A DNA stretch of 41,804 nt from an uncultured bacterium (GCA_902797985.1 CADBUZ010000012.1:1-41804); one strand, 5' to 3'. Positions 1 to 7,367 are shown, numbered from the stretch's first letter. The notes: generated from the sequence alone by a model not told the origin. A program made the numbers and translations.

Positions 1-70
1 CGTTAAGACGTTAGGTTCATTTAGTCGGCAAAGCCGACTATTTTATAATAATATACAGCCAAAGGCTGTA
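1..70. repeat. 70-bp direct repeat, copy 1
   Basis: This block is identical over all 70 bases to positions 772-841, so the two copies bracket rdgB. It contains two short hairpins with AAA loops: TAGTCGGC-AAA-GCCGACTA and TACAGCC-AAA-GGCTGTA. It starts at the window edge, so it may extend further upstream. The hairpins suggest a REP/MITE-like intergenic element, but no transposase or target duplication is visible. Confidence 0.9.
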
Positions 71-104
71 AAATTGAACCTCACGACCTAGCGTCCTAGT
101 ATCT

Positions 105-120
105 GTTTAGCTCGCTAAAC
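105..120. terminator. Hairpin at the rdgB stop codon
   Basis: GTTTAGC and GCTAAAC (105-111 and 114-120) form a perfect 7-bp stem with a two-base loop. The structure touches the minus-strand rdgB stop codon (120-122). No long U-tract follows, so termination is possible but weak; it may instead be another member of the local hairpin repeats. Confidence 0.4.
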
Positions 121-695
121 TATAGTTTATCAACAAACTCAAGCATCGCTCTCAAGGCTCTACCTCTGTGTGAGATACTATTTTTACCTTCTTCAGTCAT
201 TTCTGCAAGGGTAATATCATATCCATCGGGCAAAAATATAGGATCATAACCAAACCCATTTACACCTTTTCTTTCCTTAATTATTTGTCCATGACATTCA
301 CCTTTTGTTCTATGGAGGATATTTCCGTCTTTATCAACAAGAGTCATAGAACAAACGAATTTTGCTTTGCGATTATCAATCCCGTCTAATTCATTCAAGA
401 CACGAGCAATTTTCTCATCCTGCGAACCTGCATATCTTGCAGAATACAAACCCGGAGCACCATTTAAGGCTTCTATACAAAGACCTGAATCATCTGCAAG
501 AGAAATCATGCCTGTCATCAAAGAGGCTTCTTTTGCTTTTATAAACGAATTGTCCTCAAAACTATCCCCATCTTCAATCGGGTTAAAACCTTTTGGGGCA
601 GGCACAAAATCTATGTTGTCAAATCCTAATGATTTTACAATAGTATTTATTTCAAAAACCTTGTGTTCATTTCCTGTTCCAAGTGTTATTTTCAT
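120..695 (-). CDS. rdgB: XTP/dITP pyrophosphatase (RdgB/HAM1 family)
   Basis: This 191-residue protein has the usual length of the HAM1/RdgB family, cytoplasmic enzymes that hydrolyse dITP, XTP and related non-canonical purine triphosphates to monophosphates and so clean the nucleotide pool. Family signatures are clear: the N-terminal GTGNEHK phosphate-binding motif, the LADDSGLCIEALNGAPGLYS region with catalytic acidic residues, FGYDPIF, and the C-terminal SHRGRAL motif. The ATG gives the expected N-terminus directly before the first strand (MKITLGTGN). The gene stands alone on the minus strand, flanked on both sides by repeat and hairpin DNA (1-70 and 717-841), which separates it from the divergent kinase gene at 964. 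Confidence 0.95.
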   Translation of the reverse strand: MKITLGTGNEHKVFEINTIVKSLGFDNIDFVPAPKGFNPIEDGDSFEDNSFIKAKEASLMTGMISLADDSGLCIEALNGAPGLYSARYAGSQDEKIARVLNELDGIDNRKAKFVCSMTLVDKDGNILHRTKGECHGQIIKERKGVNGFGYDPIFLPDGYDITLAEMTEEGKNSISHRGRALRAMLEFVDKL

Positions 696-716
696 TGTTA
701 ATCCTTTCTTAAATTA

Positions 717-751
717 TAGTTTAGCGATGAACAAAGTTCATTGCTAAACTA
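717..751. repeat. 16-bp stem hairpin with AAA loop
   Basis: Positions 717-732 pair with 736-751 around an AAA loop. One pair is G-T as read on the plus strand and would be a C-A mismatch on the minus strand. The arms contain the TAGTTTAGC sequence also seen in the hairpin at the rdgB stop codon, so the 5' and 3' flanks of rdgB carry related hairpins. Confidence 0.75.
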
Positions 752-755
752 TGGT

Positions 756-787
756 CGTTAAGACGTTAAGTCGTTAAGACGTTAGGT
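756..787. repeat. Four tandem 8-bp units CGTTARGN
   Basis: Four consecutive octamers read CGTTAAGA, CGTTAAGT, CGTTAAGA and CGTTAGGT. The last two belong to the 70-bp direct repeat copy at 772-841. Copy 1 at the window start begins with the same pair, so the array may continue upstream of the window. Confidence 0.85.
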
Positions 788-841
788 TCATTTAGTCGGC
801 AAAGCCGACTATTTTATAATAATATACAGCCAAAGGCTGTA
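772..841. repeat. 70-bp direct repeat, copy 2
   Basis: Exact copy of positions 1-70, including both AAA-loop hairpins. It lies between the rdgB start and the promoter of the kinase gene at 964. Complete identity of two non-coding copies 700 bp apart implies recent duplication, gene conversion or mobility. Confidence 0.9.
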
Positions 842-911
842 CGATAAACTATAATTTATGTAACATTTTTATTAATATTTTAACAAAAAATATTTTCATG
901 ACATTTTAATT

Positions 912-920
912 TGGTATAAT
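912..920 (+). promoter_or_regulatory. Extended -10 promoter element for the kinase gene
   Basis: TGGTATAAT matches the extended -10 consensus (TGnTATAAT) exactly and lies 43 bases before the ATG at 964. No good -35 hexamer is seen at normal spacing, which an extended -10 can tolerate. A ribosome binding site (AAAAAGGA, 952-959) precedes the start codon. Confidence 0.65.
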
Positions 921-963
921 AGAAAAAATTTAACTTTTTAATGAAGAAAAGAAAAAGGATTTA

Positions 964-1839
964 ATGAACACAATGACTGACTATAACACAATTACGAAAG
1001 TAGAAAAAGACCAACAAATAAAAAATAAATATACCACAATTCCATCAAAACAAATTGATAGAATTGAGCATGACCTGTTTTATGTATTTGAAACAGAAAT
1101 GAAGTCATCAGATTCAATAATATTAGACTATAAACCTAATGTTATAAGAAGAATTGCAGAATTTTTATCAGGTAAAATAACTCGTTCCGCATCAATCGGA
1201 ATAGCAGGCGAGACAGCCAGCGGAAAATCAACAATAACACTTGATATAATTGAAACAATTAATGCTTTTGCAACCGAATACGATTCACAAAACGTTATAA
1301 CAAGAGTAAATACAGACGATTATTATTACGATAGATCTGATATGGTAAAAGCAGCAGGAAGCTTTGCAGAATTTGCTAAAAACTATGATTTAGATGTTCC
1401 TCAAGCTTTAGAATTAGAACTAATGAGCGAACACATAAAACAATTACTCTCAGGAAAAGAAGTTTATCTTCCTAAATATGATATGAGCGGCACAGCTATT
1501 AGACACGATAATCATACACTTGCTAAACCTTCTAGAGTTATTCTCTCTGAAGGTTTATTTACGTTAACAGATAAAGTAAAAGGTGCTTTTGACTTCAAAA
1601 TTTATGTTGATATTCGTGAGCATATCCAAAAAGAAAGATTTTACATAAGAGCAGAAGAACGCGGATTGGGTTCATCAGCTGATTCAATTTATAACAATGC
1701 AAACGAAAAAGCCAAAATCTATATTAGACCTTGCAAAGAACACGCTGACATTGTTCTTTCCGGTGAATCTGACAGAGCAAGATACAAACATTTCCTTAAT
1801 AAAATAATAGCTATTGTTCAAAGAGAATATTTTTCATAA
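964..1839 (+). CDS. Uridine kinase-like P-loop kinase (PRK/URK family)
   Basis: The protein has 291 residues, longer than a typical 210-residue uridine kinase because of an N-terminal extension of about 70 residues. The P-loop GETASGKST sits near residue 85, followed by VNTDDYYYDR, the usual uridine kinase/phosphoribulokinase Walker-B-like region, and KYDMSGTAIRHD, equivalent to the substrate-binding YDxxxxxR segment. ILSEGLFTL and a later REERGL-like segment also fit. The likely role is phosphorylation of a nucleoside or related sugar substrate in pyrimidine salvage, in keeping with upp, deoB and cdd elsewhere in the window. Substrate cannot be fixed from sequence. A second in-frame ATG at 973 is an alternative start; the RBS favours 964. 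Confidence 0.82.
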   Translation: MNTMTDYNTITKVEKDQQIKNKYTTIPSKQIDRIEHDLFYVFETEMKSSDSIILDYKPNVIRRIAEFLSGKITRSASIGIAGETASGKSTITLDIIETINAFATEYDSQNVITRVNTDDYYYDRSDMVKAAGSFAEFAKNYDLDVPQALELELMSEHIKQLLSGKEVYLPKYDMSGTAIRHDNHTLAKPSRVILSEGLFTLTDKVKGAFDFKIYVDIREHIQKERFYIRAEERGLGSSADSIYNNANEKAKIYIRPCKEHADIVLSGESDRARYKHFLNKIIAIVQREYFS

Positions 1840-1913
1840 GGTCAAAACCCACATATAGCTTGATTATAACATTTACAAAATTATTGATTTACAAAACTTA
1901 ACATATTTTGTTC

Positions 1914-1989
1914 AAAAAAGGCAATTTTTTTATTTGTATATACTTTATATATATGTAAATAAGATTTAATTAAAAATTATAGAGAGCGA
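1914..1989 (+). promoter_or_regulatory. Conserved leader upstream of small gene A
   Basis: About 75 bases from the AAAAAGGC segment through GAGAGCGA are the same as 2239-2314 upstream of the paralogous gene B, apart from one or two A residues in homopolymer runs. It includes TTGTATATACTTTATATATA and ends in a purine-rich AGAGAG that could serve as a weak ribosome binding site. It is more conserved than the coding regions it precedes. A promoter or 5' UTR regulatory element is likely; I cannot assign -35/-10 boxes with confidence. Confidence 0.6.
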
Positions 1990-1994
1990 GTTCA

Positions 1995-2147
1995 ATGAAA
2001 GATTTACTAAAATACATTCGCCCTGCTTTTAGTAGGGATGCAATTTCTGATTGCGCAAACGGTTTAAAAGACCTAAAAAAATTAAAAATGACATATCCGC
2101 CTGAAGAAAAAATGACCGAGGCAATATTCATTAACTTAAAAGCTTAA
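1995..2147 (+). CDS. Small conserved 50-aa protein A (tandem paralogue)
   Basis: Translation from ATG 1995 to TAA 2145-2147 gives 50 residues beginning MKDLLKYIRPAFSRD and ending AIFINLKA. The neighbour at 2319 encodes another 50-residue protein identical at 39 of 50 positions. Fourteen codons differ only synonymously against eleven that change the residue, which is evidence for selection on the protein. Shared core elements are KYIRP, RDAISDCA, LKKLKMTYPPEE and AIFINLKA. It has no signal peptide or membrane segment and is amphipathic and lysine-rich. I do not recognise the family. The single conserved Cys (residue 20) and the YPP motif could mark a binding function, but none is claimed. Confidence 0.8.
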   Translation: MKDLLKYIRPAFSRDAISDCANGLKDLKKLKMTYPPEEKMTEAIFINLKA

Positions 2148-2238
2148 AACAAAACTCTTATACAAACTCACTCTCTCTTAAAGTTTATTTATCAGCCTTT
2201 TTGGCACTTTGTTAAGATTTGTAAACATAGTGTTAATC

Positions 2239-2314
2239 AAAAAGGCAATTTTTTTATTTGTATATACTTTATATATATGTAAATAAGATTTAATTAAAAA
2301 ATTATAGAGAGCGA
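2239..2314 (+). promoter_or_regulatory. Conserved leader upstream of small gene B
   Basis: Second copy of the leader described at 1914-1989, aligned to it except for A-run length. The region between small gene A and this leader (2148-2238) is not conserved with the region before copy A, so the duplicated unit starts at the leader. It probably contains a promoter, giving each small gene its own transcript start. Confidence 0.6.
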
Positions 2315-2318
2315 CAAA

Positions 2319-2471
2319 ATGAAAGAATTTTTAAAATACATTCGCCCTGTGTTTGGCAGGGACGCTATATCTGATTGCGCCGGTGAGCTAAAAAGCTTAA
2401 AGAAACTAAAAATGACTTATCCACCTGAAGAAGAACAAGATAAAGCAATCTTTATTAACTTAAAAGCATAG
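2319..2471 (+). CDS. Small conserved 50-aa protein B (tandem paralogue)
   Basis: ATG 2319 to TAG 2469-2471 encodes 50 residues beginning MKEFLKYIRPVFGRD and ending AIFINLKA. It is the second member of the tandem pair with the gene at 1995: same length, same leader and 78% identity. Differences cluster at residues 22-26 and 39-42, while RDAISDCA and LKKLKMTYPPEE are unchanged. An intrinsic terminator follows immediately at 2472. The family is unrecognised. A small regulator, adaptor or peptide substrate are all possible; a type I toxin is unlikely because there is no hydrophobic helix. Confidence 0.8.
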   Translation: MKEFLKYIRPVFGRDAISDCAGELKSLKKLKMTYPPEEEQDKAIFINLKA

Positions 2472-2504
2472 AAAAGAATAACAAATAAAATGTTATTCTT
2501 TTTT
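2472..2504 (+). terminator. Intrinsic terminator after small gene B
   Basis: AAAAGAATAACA (2472-2483) pairs perfectly with TGTTATTCTTTT (2491-2502) around a seven-base loop and runs into a T-tract. It begins at the base after the small-gene stop codon, so it should end the small-gene transcript and insulate the PAP2 gene downstream. Confidence 0.8.
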
Positions 2505-2548
2505 ATTTAGGTTATTATTTAATTAGAAATATTAAATAGGAGGATAGT

Positions 2549-3508
2549 ATGAATTGTGGAGCTTGGCTAGGTTGGCAAATTGATTATTTACTATGTTTAC
2601 AATGTTTTAGAGATACATCTTGCCACATATTTGATAAATTTTTCATATGTATAACGACATTTGGAGAAATTATTATATCAATTCTCGTTATTAGTACAAT
2701 ATACTGGGCAATAAGCAAAAAAGCCGGCCAATTTATAATGTTTAGTCACATTTTTGGCTTTCTTACAAATATACTTGCAAAAACTACAGCATGCATATAC
2801 AGGCCGTGGATACTTGATGCAAGAGTAAAACCGTTAGCAGAAGCAATTCCTGCTGCTACAGGATATTCTTTCCCGAGCGGACACACAACAGGTGCATTAT
2901 CCACTTGGGGTGGGATTGCAATATCTTTTTGGAAAAATAAAGTACTCAGGTACATCTGTTTTGCAATTGTTATTTGCGTAATGATATCCCGAAATTACCT
3001 TGGAGTACACACACCACAGGATGTTATTGTAGGTTTTATTCTCACTGCACTCGTTTTATGGGGCACATATAAATTATTTGAATGGGAAAAAAGCGGAAAA
3101 AATAGAGATATTATTATTGTTTTATCGGTATTTGCAATAACAATTTTGACTATACTTTATGTAAACTTAAAGGGTTACCCTATTGATTATCTGTTCGGGA
3201 AAATACTTTATGAGCCAACCCAAATGAAAGTAGAAGCTATTGTTCGCTCAGGATTTATTTTCGGAGCATTCATAGGTTGGTTTATAGAAAAAAGATTTAT
3301 AGACTTTAAACCTGAACTTGGAAATATATATAATAAAATAATAAGAGTTTTACTTGGAATCGGCATTTTAATTGCCATTCATATGACGGAAGGATTTTTT
3401 ACAAATTCATTTGGAATCATATTAGGAAAAGCGTTGAATTTATTCTTAACAGGAATATATATTACGCTGATTTACCCGTATTTTATAAAAAAAACTTCTG
3501 AATATTAA
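2549..3508 (+). CDS. PAP2-family membrane phosphatase
   Basis: This 319-residue polytopic membrane protein carries the three PAP2 signatures in order: KTTACIYRP (KX6RP), PSGH within YSFPSGHTTGALS, and SRNYLGVHTPQD (SRX5HXXXD). These form the phosphatase active site, with the PSGH His as acid/base and the last His as nucleophile. Several hydrophobic helices follow in the C-terminal half. Family members dephosphorylate lipid phosphates such as phosphatidate, phosphatidylglycerophosphate or undecaprenyl pyrophosphate on the outer face of the inner membrane; the substrate here is unknown. A near-perfect Shine-Dalgarno AGGAGGA (2538-2544) fixes the start. A bidirectional terminator separates it from the convergent deoB. 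Confidence 0.88.
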   Translation: MNCGAWLGWQIDYLLCLQCFRDTSCHIFDKFFICITTFGEIIISILVISTIYWAISKKAGQFIMFSHIFGFLTNILAKTTACIYRPWILDARVKPLAEAIPAATGYSFPSGHTTGALSTWGGIAISFWKNKVLRYICFAIVICVMISRNYLGVHTPQDVIVGFILTALVLWGTYKLFEWEKSGKNRDIIIVLSVFAITILTILYVNLKGYPIDYLFGKILYEPTQMKVEAIVRSGFIFGAFIGWFIEKRFIDFKPELGNIYNKIIRVLLGIGILIAIHMTEGFFTNSFGIILGKALNLFLTGIYITLIYPYFIKKTSEY

Positions 3509-3513
3509 TTATA

Positions 3514-3546
3514 AAAAAGGCTGTAACCAATAGTTACAGCCTTTTT
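3514..3546. terminator. Bidirectional intrinsic terminator
   Basis: AAAAAGGCTGTAAC (3514-3527) pairs perfectly with GTTACAGCCTTTTT (3533-3546) around a five-base loop. A-rich and T-rich flanks allow it to work in both directions for the convergent PAP2 and deoB genes. Confidence 0.9.
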
Positions 3547-3559
3547 ATCACATTATATA

Positions 3560-4738
3560 TTATTTCAACCAATTTCTAATATAATCAGCAATGCTATCAA
3601 AACCTAAGGTTAAACCTAAATCTTTTGGTTCAATGTTTTTAGAATAATATAAAACAGGTACATATTCTCTTGTATGATCAGTTCCCGGAACAGTAGGATC
3701 ACAACCGTGATCTGCAGTAATAATTAGTAAATCATCCTCTTTTAATTCAGGAACAATTTTCCCCACATATTCATCAATTTCTTCAATAGCTTTACCATAA
3801 CCTTCAGGATTATTTCTATGTCCAAACAACATATCAGTATCAACTAAATTAGTAAAAATAATTGATTTATTAGGAGTAAATTCGTTAACAGATTCATATC
3901 GTATCGAATCCAAATCCAATTCACCCTTTACGGCTTTTAATGTTAACTCTAAACCTTCCTTGTTTGAACCGGTATGAATAGCGTGAGTAATACCTGCTTT
4001 TGAGAAAATATCTTCAATTTTTCCAATAGCAACAACTTCCCCGCCTGTTTCTTTGACCTCATCAAGTAAAGTTCTACCTGTAGGCTCTACTGAATAATCA
4101 CGTCTATCTTTACCAATTCTGGTAGGTTTACCGTCTATAATTTTGTAAGGACGTGCTATTACACGTGATACATGATAATCCCCTTCATCAAGTAATCTGC
4201 GAGCGATTCTACACCATTCGTACAAAGTTTCCAAAGGAATCAAATCAGTATCAACAGCTATTTGATACACGCTATCTGCACTTGTGTATATAATTGGAAA
4301 TTTTGTTCTATGATGTTCATCATTTAATTCTTCAATAATAGCAGTTCCACTTGCGGGAATATTAGCAAGAATCCCTCCGCAATTGGTTTCTTCAATAAAT
4401 TTATCAATCAATTCAGAAGGAAATCCATTTGGAAATGTTGCGAAAGGCCTTTCAGAAACAAGCCCTGCGATTTCCCAATGACCTGTAGTAGTATCTTTAC
4501 CCTTTGATTTTTCTTGTAAAGTTCCATACTGTCCTACAGGATTTTCAACAGGAGAAATACCTTCAAACTCTTGGATATTTCCTAACCCCATTTTTCCCAT
4601 ATTTGGAACATTTAAACCGTGGTTAAAATGACATACATTTTTCAATGTATTACATTCTGCTACATCATTAAATTCAGCATGGTCAGGCATTGCACCGATT
4701 CCCATTGAATCTATAACCATAATTATTGCTCTTTTCAT
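3560..4738 (-). CDS. deoB: Phosphopentomutase
   Basis: DeoB interconverts ribose-1-phosphate and ribose-5-phosphate (and the deoxy forms), linking nucleoside breakdown to central carbon metabolism. The 392 residues match the family length. Metal and phosphate-site motifs of the alkaline phosphatase superfamily are present: VIDSMGIGAMPD at the N-terminus, KDTTTGHWE carrying the phospho-acceptor Thr region, and TADHGCDPT followed by GTDHTRE near the C-terminus. A GTG nine bases upstream is in frame, but the AGAAGG ribosome binding site abuts it and is correctly spaced for the ATG at 4738, so I start there. It is downstream of upp on the same strand, with a hairpin-rich gap of about 200 bases between them. 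Confidence 0.95.
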   Translation of the reverse strand: MKRAIIMVIDSMGIGAMPDHAEFNDVAECNTLKNVCHFNHGLNVPNMGKMGLGNIQEFEGISPVENPVGQYGTLQEKSKGKDTTTGHWEIAGLVSERPFATFPNGFPSELIDKFIEETNCGGILANIPASGTAIIEELNDEHHRTKFPIIYTSADSVYQIAVDTDLIPLETLYEWCRIARRLLDEGDYHVSRVIARPYKIIDGKPTRIGKDRRDYSVEPTGRTLLDEVKETGGEVVAIGKIEDIFSKAGITHAIHTGSNKEGLELTLKAVKGELDLDSIRYESVNEFTPNKSIIFTNLVDTDMLFGHRNNPEGYGKAIEEIDEYVGKIVPELKEDDLLIITADHGCDPTVPGTDHTREYVPVLYYSKNIEPKDLGLTLGFDSIADYIRNWLK

Positions 4739-4815
4739 ATAAATCACCTTCTTCTTAACTATCAGAAAACATTTTATAACAATTAAATGTTAGCACAATT
4801 TTTCTGTTTAGTAAA

Positions 4816-4850
4816 TTAAAGTTTATCAGCCTTCGGCTGATAAACTTTAA
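4816..4850. repeat. Perfect 16-bp hairpin with TTC loop
   Basis: Positions 4816-4831 (ending in ATCAGCC) pair perfectly with 4835-4850 around a TTC loop. It lies between upp and deoB. The GGCTGA/TCAGCC core and three-base loop resemble the hairpins of the 70-bp repeat near rdgB, suggesting one family of intergenic hairpins. It could also act as a terminator, since T-rich DNA lies on both sides. Confidence 0.75.
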
Positions 4851-4865
4851 AATGATTAAATAACT

Positions 4866-4924
4866 AAGTGACTATGTGAATAAGAATTATACTTTGTCAC
4901 TTATTCACTATTCACCTATTCCCT
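4866..4924. repeat. Degenerate period-7 repeats in inverted arms
   Basis: One arm reads roughly AGTGACT-ATGTGAA-TAAG; the other contains TATTCAC-TATTCAC-C-TATTCC, whose complement GTGAATA occurs in the first arm. The same architecture (heptamer arrays facing each other in inverted orientation) is seen more clearly between rpsE and rpmD. No ORF or known RNA motif was seen here. Confidence 0.6.
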
Positions 4925-4949
4925 GTTTAACGAACTTAGTTCATTAAAC
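4925..4949 (-). terminator. Hairpin spanning the upp stop codon
   Basis: GTTTAA-C-GAAC (4925-4935) pairs with GTTC-A-TTAAAC (4939-4949). The single mismatch is C-A on the plus strand but a U-G wobble in minus-strand RNA, which supports a structure at the 3' end of the upp message. It includes the upp stop codon. No U-tract follows, so the role may be mRNA stability rather than termination. Confidence 0.5.
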
Positions 4950-5603
4950 AACAACCGTATTAAATATCCTATCTCCAGCATCACCTAGTCCTGGAACAAT
5001 ATACCCCTTTTCATTTAACCGTTCATCAATAGCTGCTGTTATAATTTCAAGTTCCGGAAATTCTTTGTGTAAAAATTCAATTCCTTCAGGAGCAGCAATA
5101 ATGTTTAAACTTTTAATATTTTTTATAGGAATGTTTTTATTAACATACAATCTTACGGCCTCTAACATTGAATTACCAGTAGCGAGCATAGGATCAGTAA
5201 TATAAACATAATATTTTTCGGGATTTGAAGTTATAGCAGGAACTTTATTGTAATACCAAACAGGCTTAAGAGTTTCTTCATCCCTGTACATCCCAACATG
5301 TCTAATACGCGCATTTGGTAAAATATCTATTGCTTCATCAGTAAAAATAAGACCCGCTCTTAATATTGGGGAAATTATTATTGTAATATCATCTGCAATA
5401 TCTTTTACAGTACACTTTGTAATAGGGGTTTCAATATCTTTATCAACTAAAGGAAGATTTTTTGACGCCTCGTATAATAATACTCTTGATATTTTTCTGG
5501 CAGCAAATCTAAAACCTTGACTGTCTGTCTTTTTATTTCGCATAACAGTTAAACTTTGACATATCACAGGATTATTAATTAGTCTGACATTATTTAGCTC
5601 CAT
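4944..5603 (-). CDS. upp: Uracil phosphoribosyltransferase
   Basis: UPRT converts uracil and PRPP to UMP in pyrimidine salvage. The 219 residues from the chosen start show the family landmarks: LTVMRNK and RFAARKISR near the N-terminus, the ISPILRAGLIF segment, the YITDPMLATGNS PRPP-binding loop, and GLGDAGDRIF at the uracil-binding C-terminus. The frame is open further upstream, but the ATG at 5603 has a GGAGAA ribosome binding site (5610-5615) and gives a typical N-terminus (MELNNVRLINNPV). This start lies 14 bases inside the end of the MCE gene, implying translational coupling. Pairing a lipid-transport gene with upp has no obvious functional logic. Confidence 0.95.
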   Translation of the reverse strand: MELNNVRLINNPVICQSLTVMRNKKTDSQGFRFAARKISRVLLYEASKNLPLVDKDIETPITKCTVKDIADDITIIISPILRAGLIFTDEAIDILPNARIRHVGMYRDEETLKPVWYYNKVPAITSNPEKYYVYITDPMLATGNSMLEAVRLYVNKNIPIKNIKSLNIIAAPEGIEFLHKEFPELEIITAAIDERLNEKGYIVPGLGDAGDRIFNTVVV

Positions 5604-6288
5604 TATATTTTCTCCAGTCATATTTACCACCATTAAATTTATATATAGAATCCCTTATCTTGTTCATATTCGTTTCATATAAATTCATGTAATTATCAGA
5701 GTACTCTAAAAATTCTTTCATGTTTGATGCACCTTTTGCAGGGAGATTTACATCTACATTTTTATTCATTTCTTTATTAAAGATTGTTGCTGTATAAATA
5801 ATATTCATCAATGTTTTATACATTTCATAAAGCAGAGCAGAAACATCTCTGAGTCTTTTTGGACGTTCTACTTTAATAAAATCTGTATTGCTCATCAACA
5901 ATTCTTCGGTAACTTTTTTATCATCAGTTGGAGGATACAACTGTAAAGATTTTGAGCCACCCAATCCGCTAAATTCGACAGTAGCAACAGTACCTCTAGG
6001 AACACGGATTTCTTTGTTAGTAATTTTAAATCGAACTTTAATTTCATCGTCATTAATAATTTTAGTCTTTGTAACATACCCAACTTGAATACCCATCATA
6101 CAAACAGGAGAACCAACTATTAGTCCATCTACGTCAGGCATATAAATACTATGTGCTTCAAATGAATTTTCGTGACAAGTTATTATAAAAAACCCAATAA
6201 TACCAAGGATAATAAGAATACATATCCAAACAATCAACTCTACTTTTCTTAAATCAGATGTTCGTTTTTTTCGTTCATTCTTTTCCAT
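5590..6288 (-). CDS. MCE/MlaD-family lipid transport protein
   Basis: The protein has 232 residues: a short charged cytoplasmic N-terminus (EKNERKKRTSDLRK), one transmembrane helix at about residues 18-38, then a single MCE domain at about 45-120, recognisable by SIYMPDVDGLIVGSPVCMMGIQVGYV and VEFSGLGGSKSLQLYPP. A helical C-terminal part of about 110 residues follows. MlaD-like proteins form hexameric periplasmic rings that carry lipids between inner and outer membrane with an MlaE permease and MlaF ATPase. Neither partner gene is in this window, so the gene is an orphan here. It probably heads a transcript with upp, whose start codon it overlaps. It supports a diderm envelope. Confidence 0.85.
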   Translation of the reverse strand: MEKNERKKRTSDLRKVELIVWICILIILGIIGFFIITCHENSFEAHSIYMPDVDGLIVGSPVCMMGIQVGYVTKTKIINDDEIKVRFKITNKEIRVPRGTVATVEFSGLGGSKSLQLYPPTDDKKVTEELLMSNTDFIKVERPKRLRDVSALLYEMYKTLMNIIYTATIFNKEMNKNVDVNLPAKGASNMKEFLEYSDNYMNLYETNMNKIRDSIYKFNGGKYDWRKYNGAK

Positions 6289-6527
6289 AACTAAATTTTA
6301 TCAAAAATTTTTACATCTAACAAGAAAATATTAAATCTAAACAAACATTAACAAAAATAAGAATATCACTTGCAAACAAAAGTTGTTCATGTTACATTAA
6401 CAACTGTCAGAAAAGTTAACAATTGAATATATCGCTATATGGGGCATTGCTCTGTTTTTTAATTTGGTATATTTGATTATATATAGGCTAAACAGTATTA
6501 CACTTTATTAAATCAGAAAGGTATAAA

Positions 6528-7232
6528 ATGACTGAAGAAGAAAAGAAAGAAGTTGTAAATAGCGAAAATGAAGCTATTGAAGCAGAAGCAACAACAGAAG
6601 AAACTGCTGTTGAAACAGAAGAAGATATTACTGCTGAAGCAACTGCGGAATTAGAAACTGAAGATGAAGTAGATGCAGTAGAAAACGACAGAAAACCTGC
6701 TAAGAAATCAAGAGGCAGAAAGAAAAAAATAGAAACAAAAGAAGAAAAACCACAATCAGAATGGTCAGAACAAGTTGTTCAAATCAGCCGTGTAACAAAG
6801 GTTGTTAAGGGTGGTAAGAAATTAAGCTTCCGAGCAATCGTTGTTGTTGGTAACAAAAAAGGACAAGTTGGAGTAGGTTGTGCAAAAGCTGCAGAAGTTA
6901 TTATTGCAATTCAAAAAGCTATTGCAGATGGTAGAAAAAATCTTATCACAGTACCTATTTTCAAGACAACAATTCCTCACCCAATAACAGGTCGTTCAGG
7001 GGCAGGAAAAGTTATGTTAAGACCAGCTTCACAAGGTACAGGTATCATTGCAGGCGGAGCAGTTCGTCCTGTTCTTGAACTTGCCGGTATCGAAAATATC
7101 TTGTCTAAATCACAAGGTTCTAAATCACCTCTTAATGCTGCTAATGCAACATTAGATGCTCTTAAATCTTTGAGAAGATTTGATGAAGTAGCTAAAAAAC
7201 GTGGTTTAACAATGGCTGAATTGCTTAACTAA
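6528..7232 (+). CDS. rpsE: 30S ribosomal protein S5 with long acidic N-terminal extension
   Basis: S5 binds 16S rRNA near the mRNA entry site and contributes to decoding fidelity. The canonical protein starts near residue 77 ([33 protein letters not shown]) and runs through the RNA-binding KVVKGG loop and the C-terminal domain ([16 protein letters not shown]). Before it lie about 76 extra residues: positions 1-55 almost entirely Glu, Ala, Thr and Asp, then 56-75 Lys/Arg-rich. The total of 234 residues compares with about 165-175 usually. AAAGG precedes the ATG. Upstream on the plus strand there is no rplR; instead a divergent MCE gene, so the spc operon is interrupted here. A 135-bp repeat-rich spacer separates it from rpmD. 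Confidence 0.96.
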   Translation: MTEEEKKEVVNSENEAIEAEATTEETAVETEEDITAEATAELETEDEVDAVENDRKPAKKSRGRKKKIETKEEKPQSEWSEQVVQISRVTKVVKGGKKLSFRAIVVVGNKKGQVGVGCAKAAEVIIAIQKAIADGRKNLITVPIFKTTIPHPITGRSGAGKVMLRPASQGTGIIAGGAVRPVLELAGIENILSKSQGSKSPLNAANATLDALKSLRRFDEVAKKRGLTMAELLN

Positions 7233-7345
7233 TAAGTGGAAAGTGGAAAATGGGAAGTGGAAAGTAGTTTCAAAATCCATTTTGCAAAGCAAAATAACTT
7301 TCAACTTTCAACTTTCAACTTTCAACTATTTAAAAGGTAAATAGT
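7233..7345. repeat. Inverted heptamer arrays flanking a hairpin
   Basis: The spacer between rpsE and rpmD starts with about four units of AGTGGAA (one degenerate), then a TTTTGC-AAA-GCAAAA hairpin, then at least four units of ACTTTCA. The second unit is nearly the reverse complement of the first (AGTTGAA against AGTGGAA). The element therefore resembles a long imperfect palindrome built of 7-bp repeats. Short tandem heptamers are established features of many cyanobacterial genomes; linking them to this window is inference. Confidence 0.85.
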
Positions 7346-7367
7346 TAAAAGAAAAGGATAAATAAAA

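Noticed and set aside
7233-7345. CRISPR array interpretation of the repeated units near rpmD
   Set aside because: Units are 7 bp with no spacers; there are no cas genes in the window.
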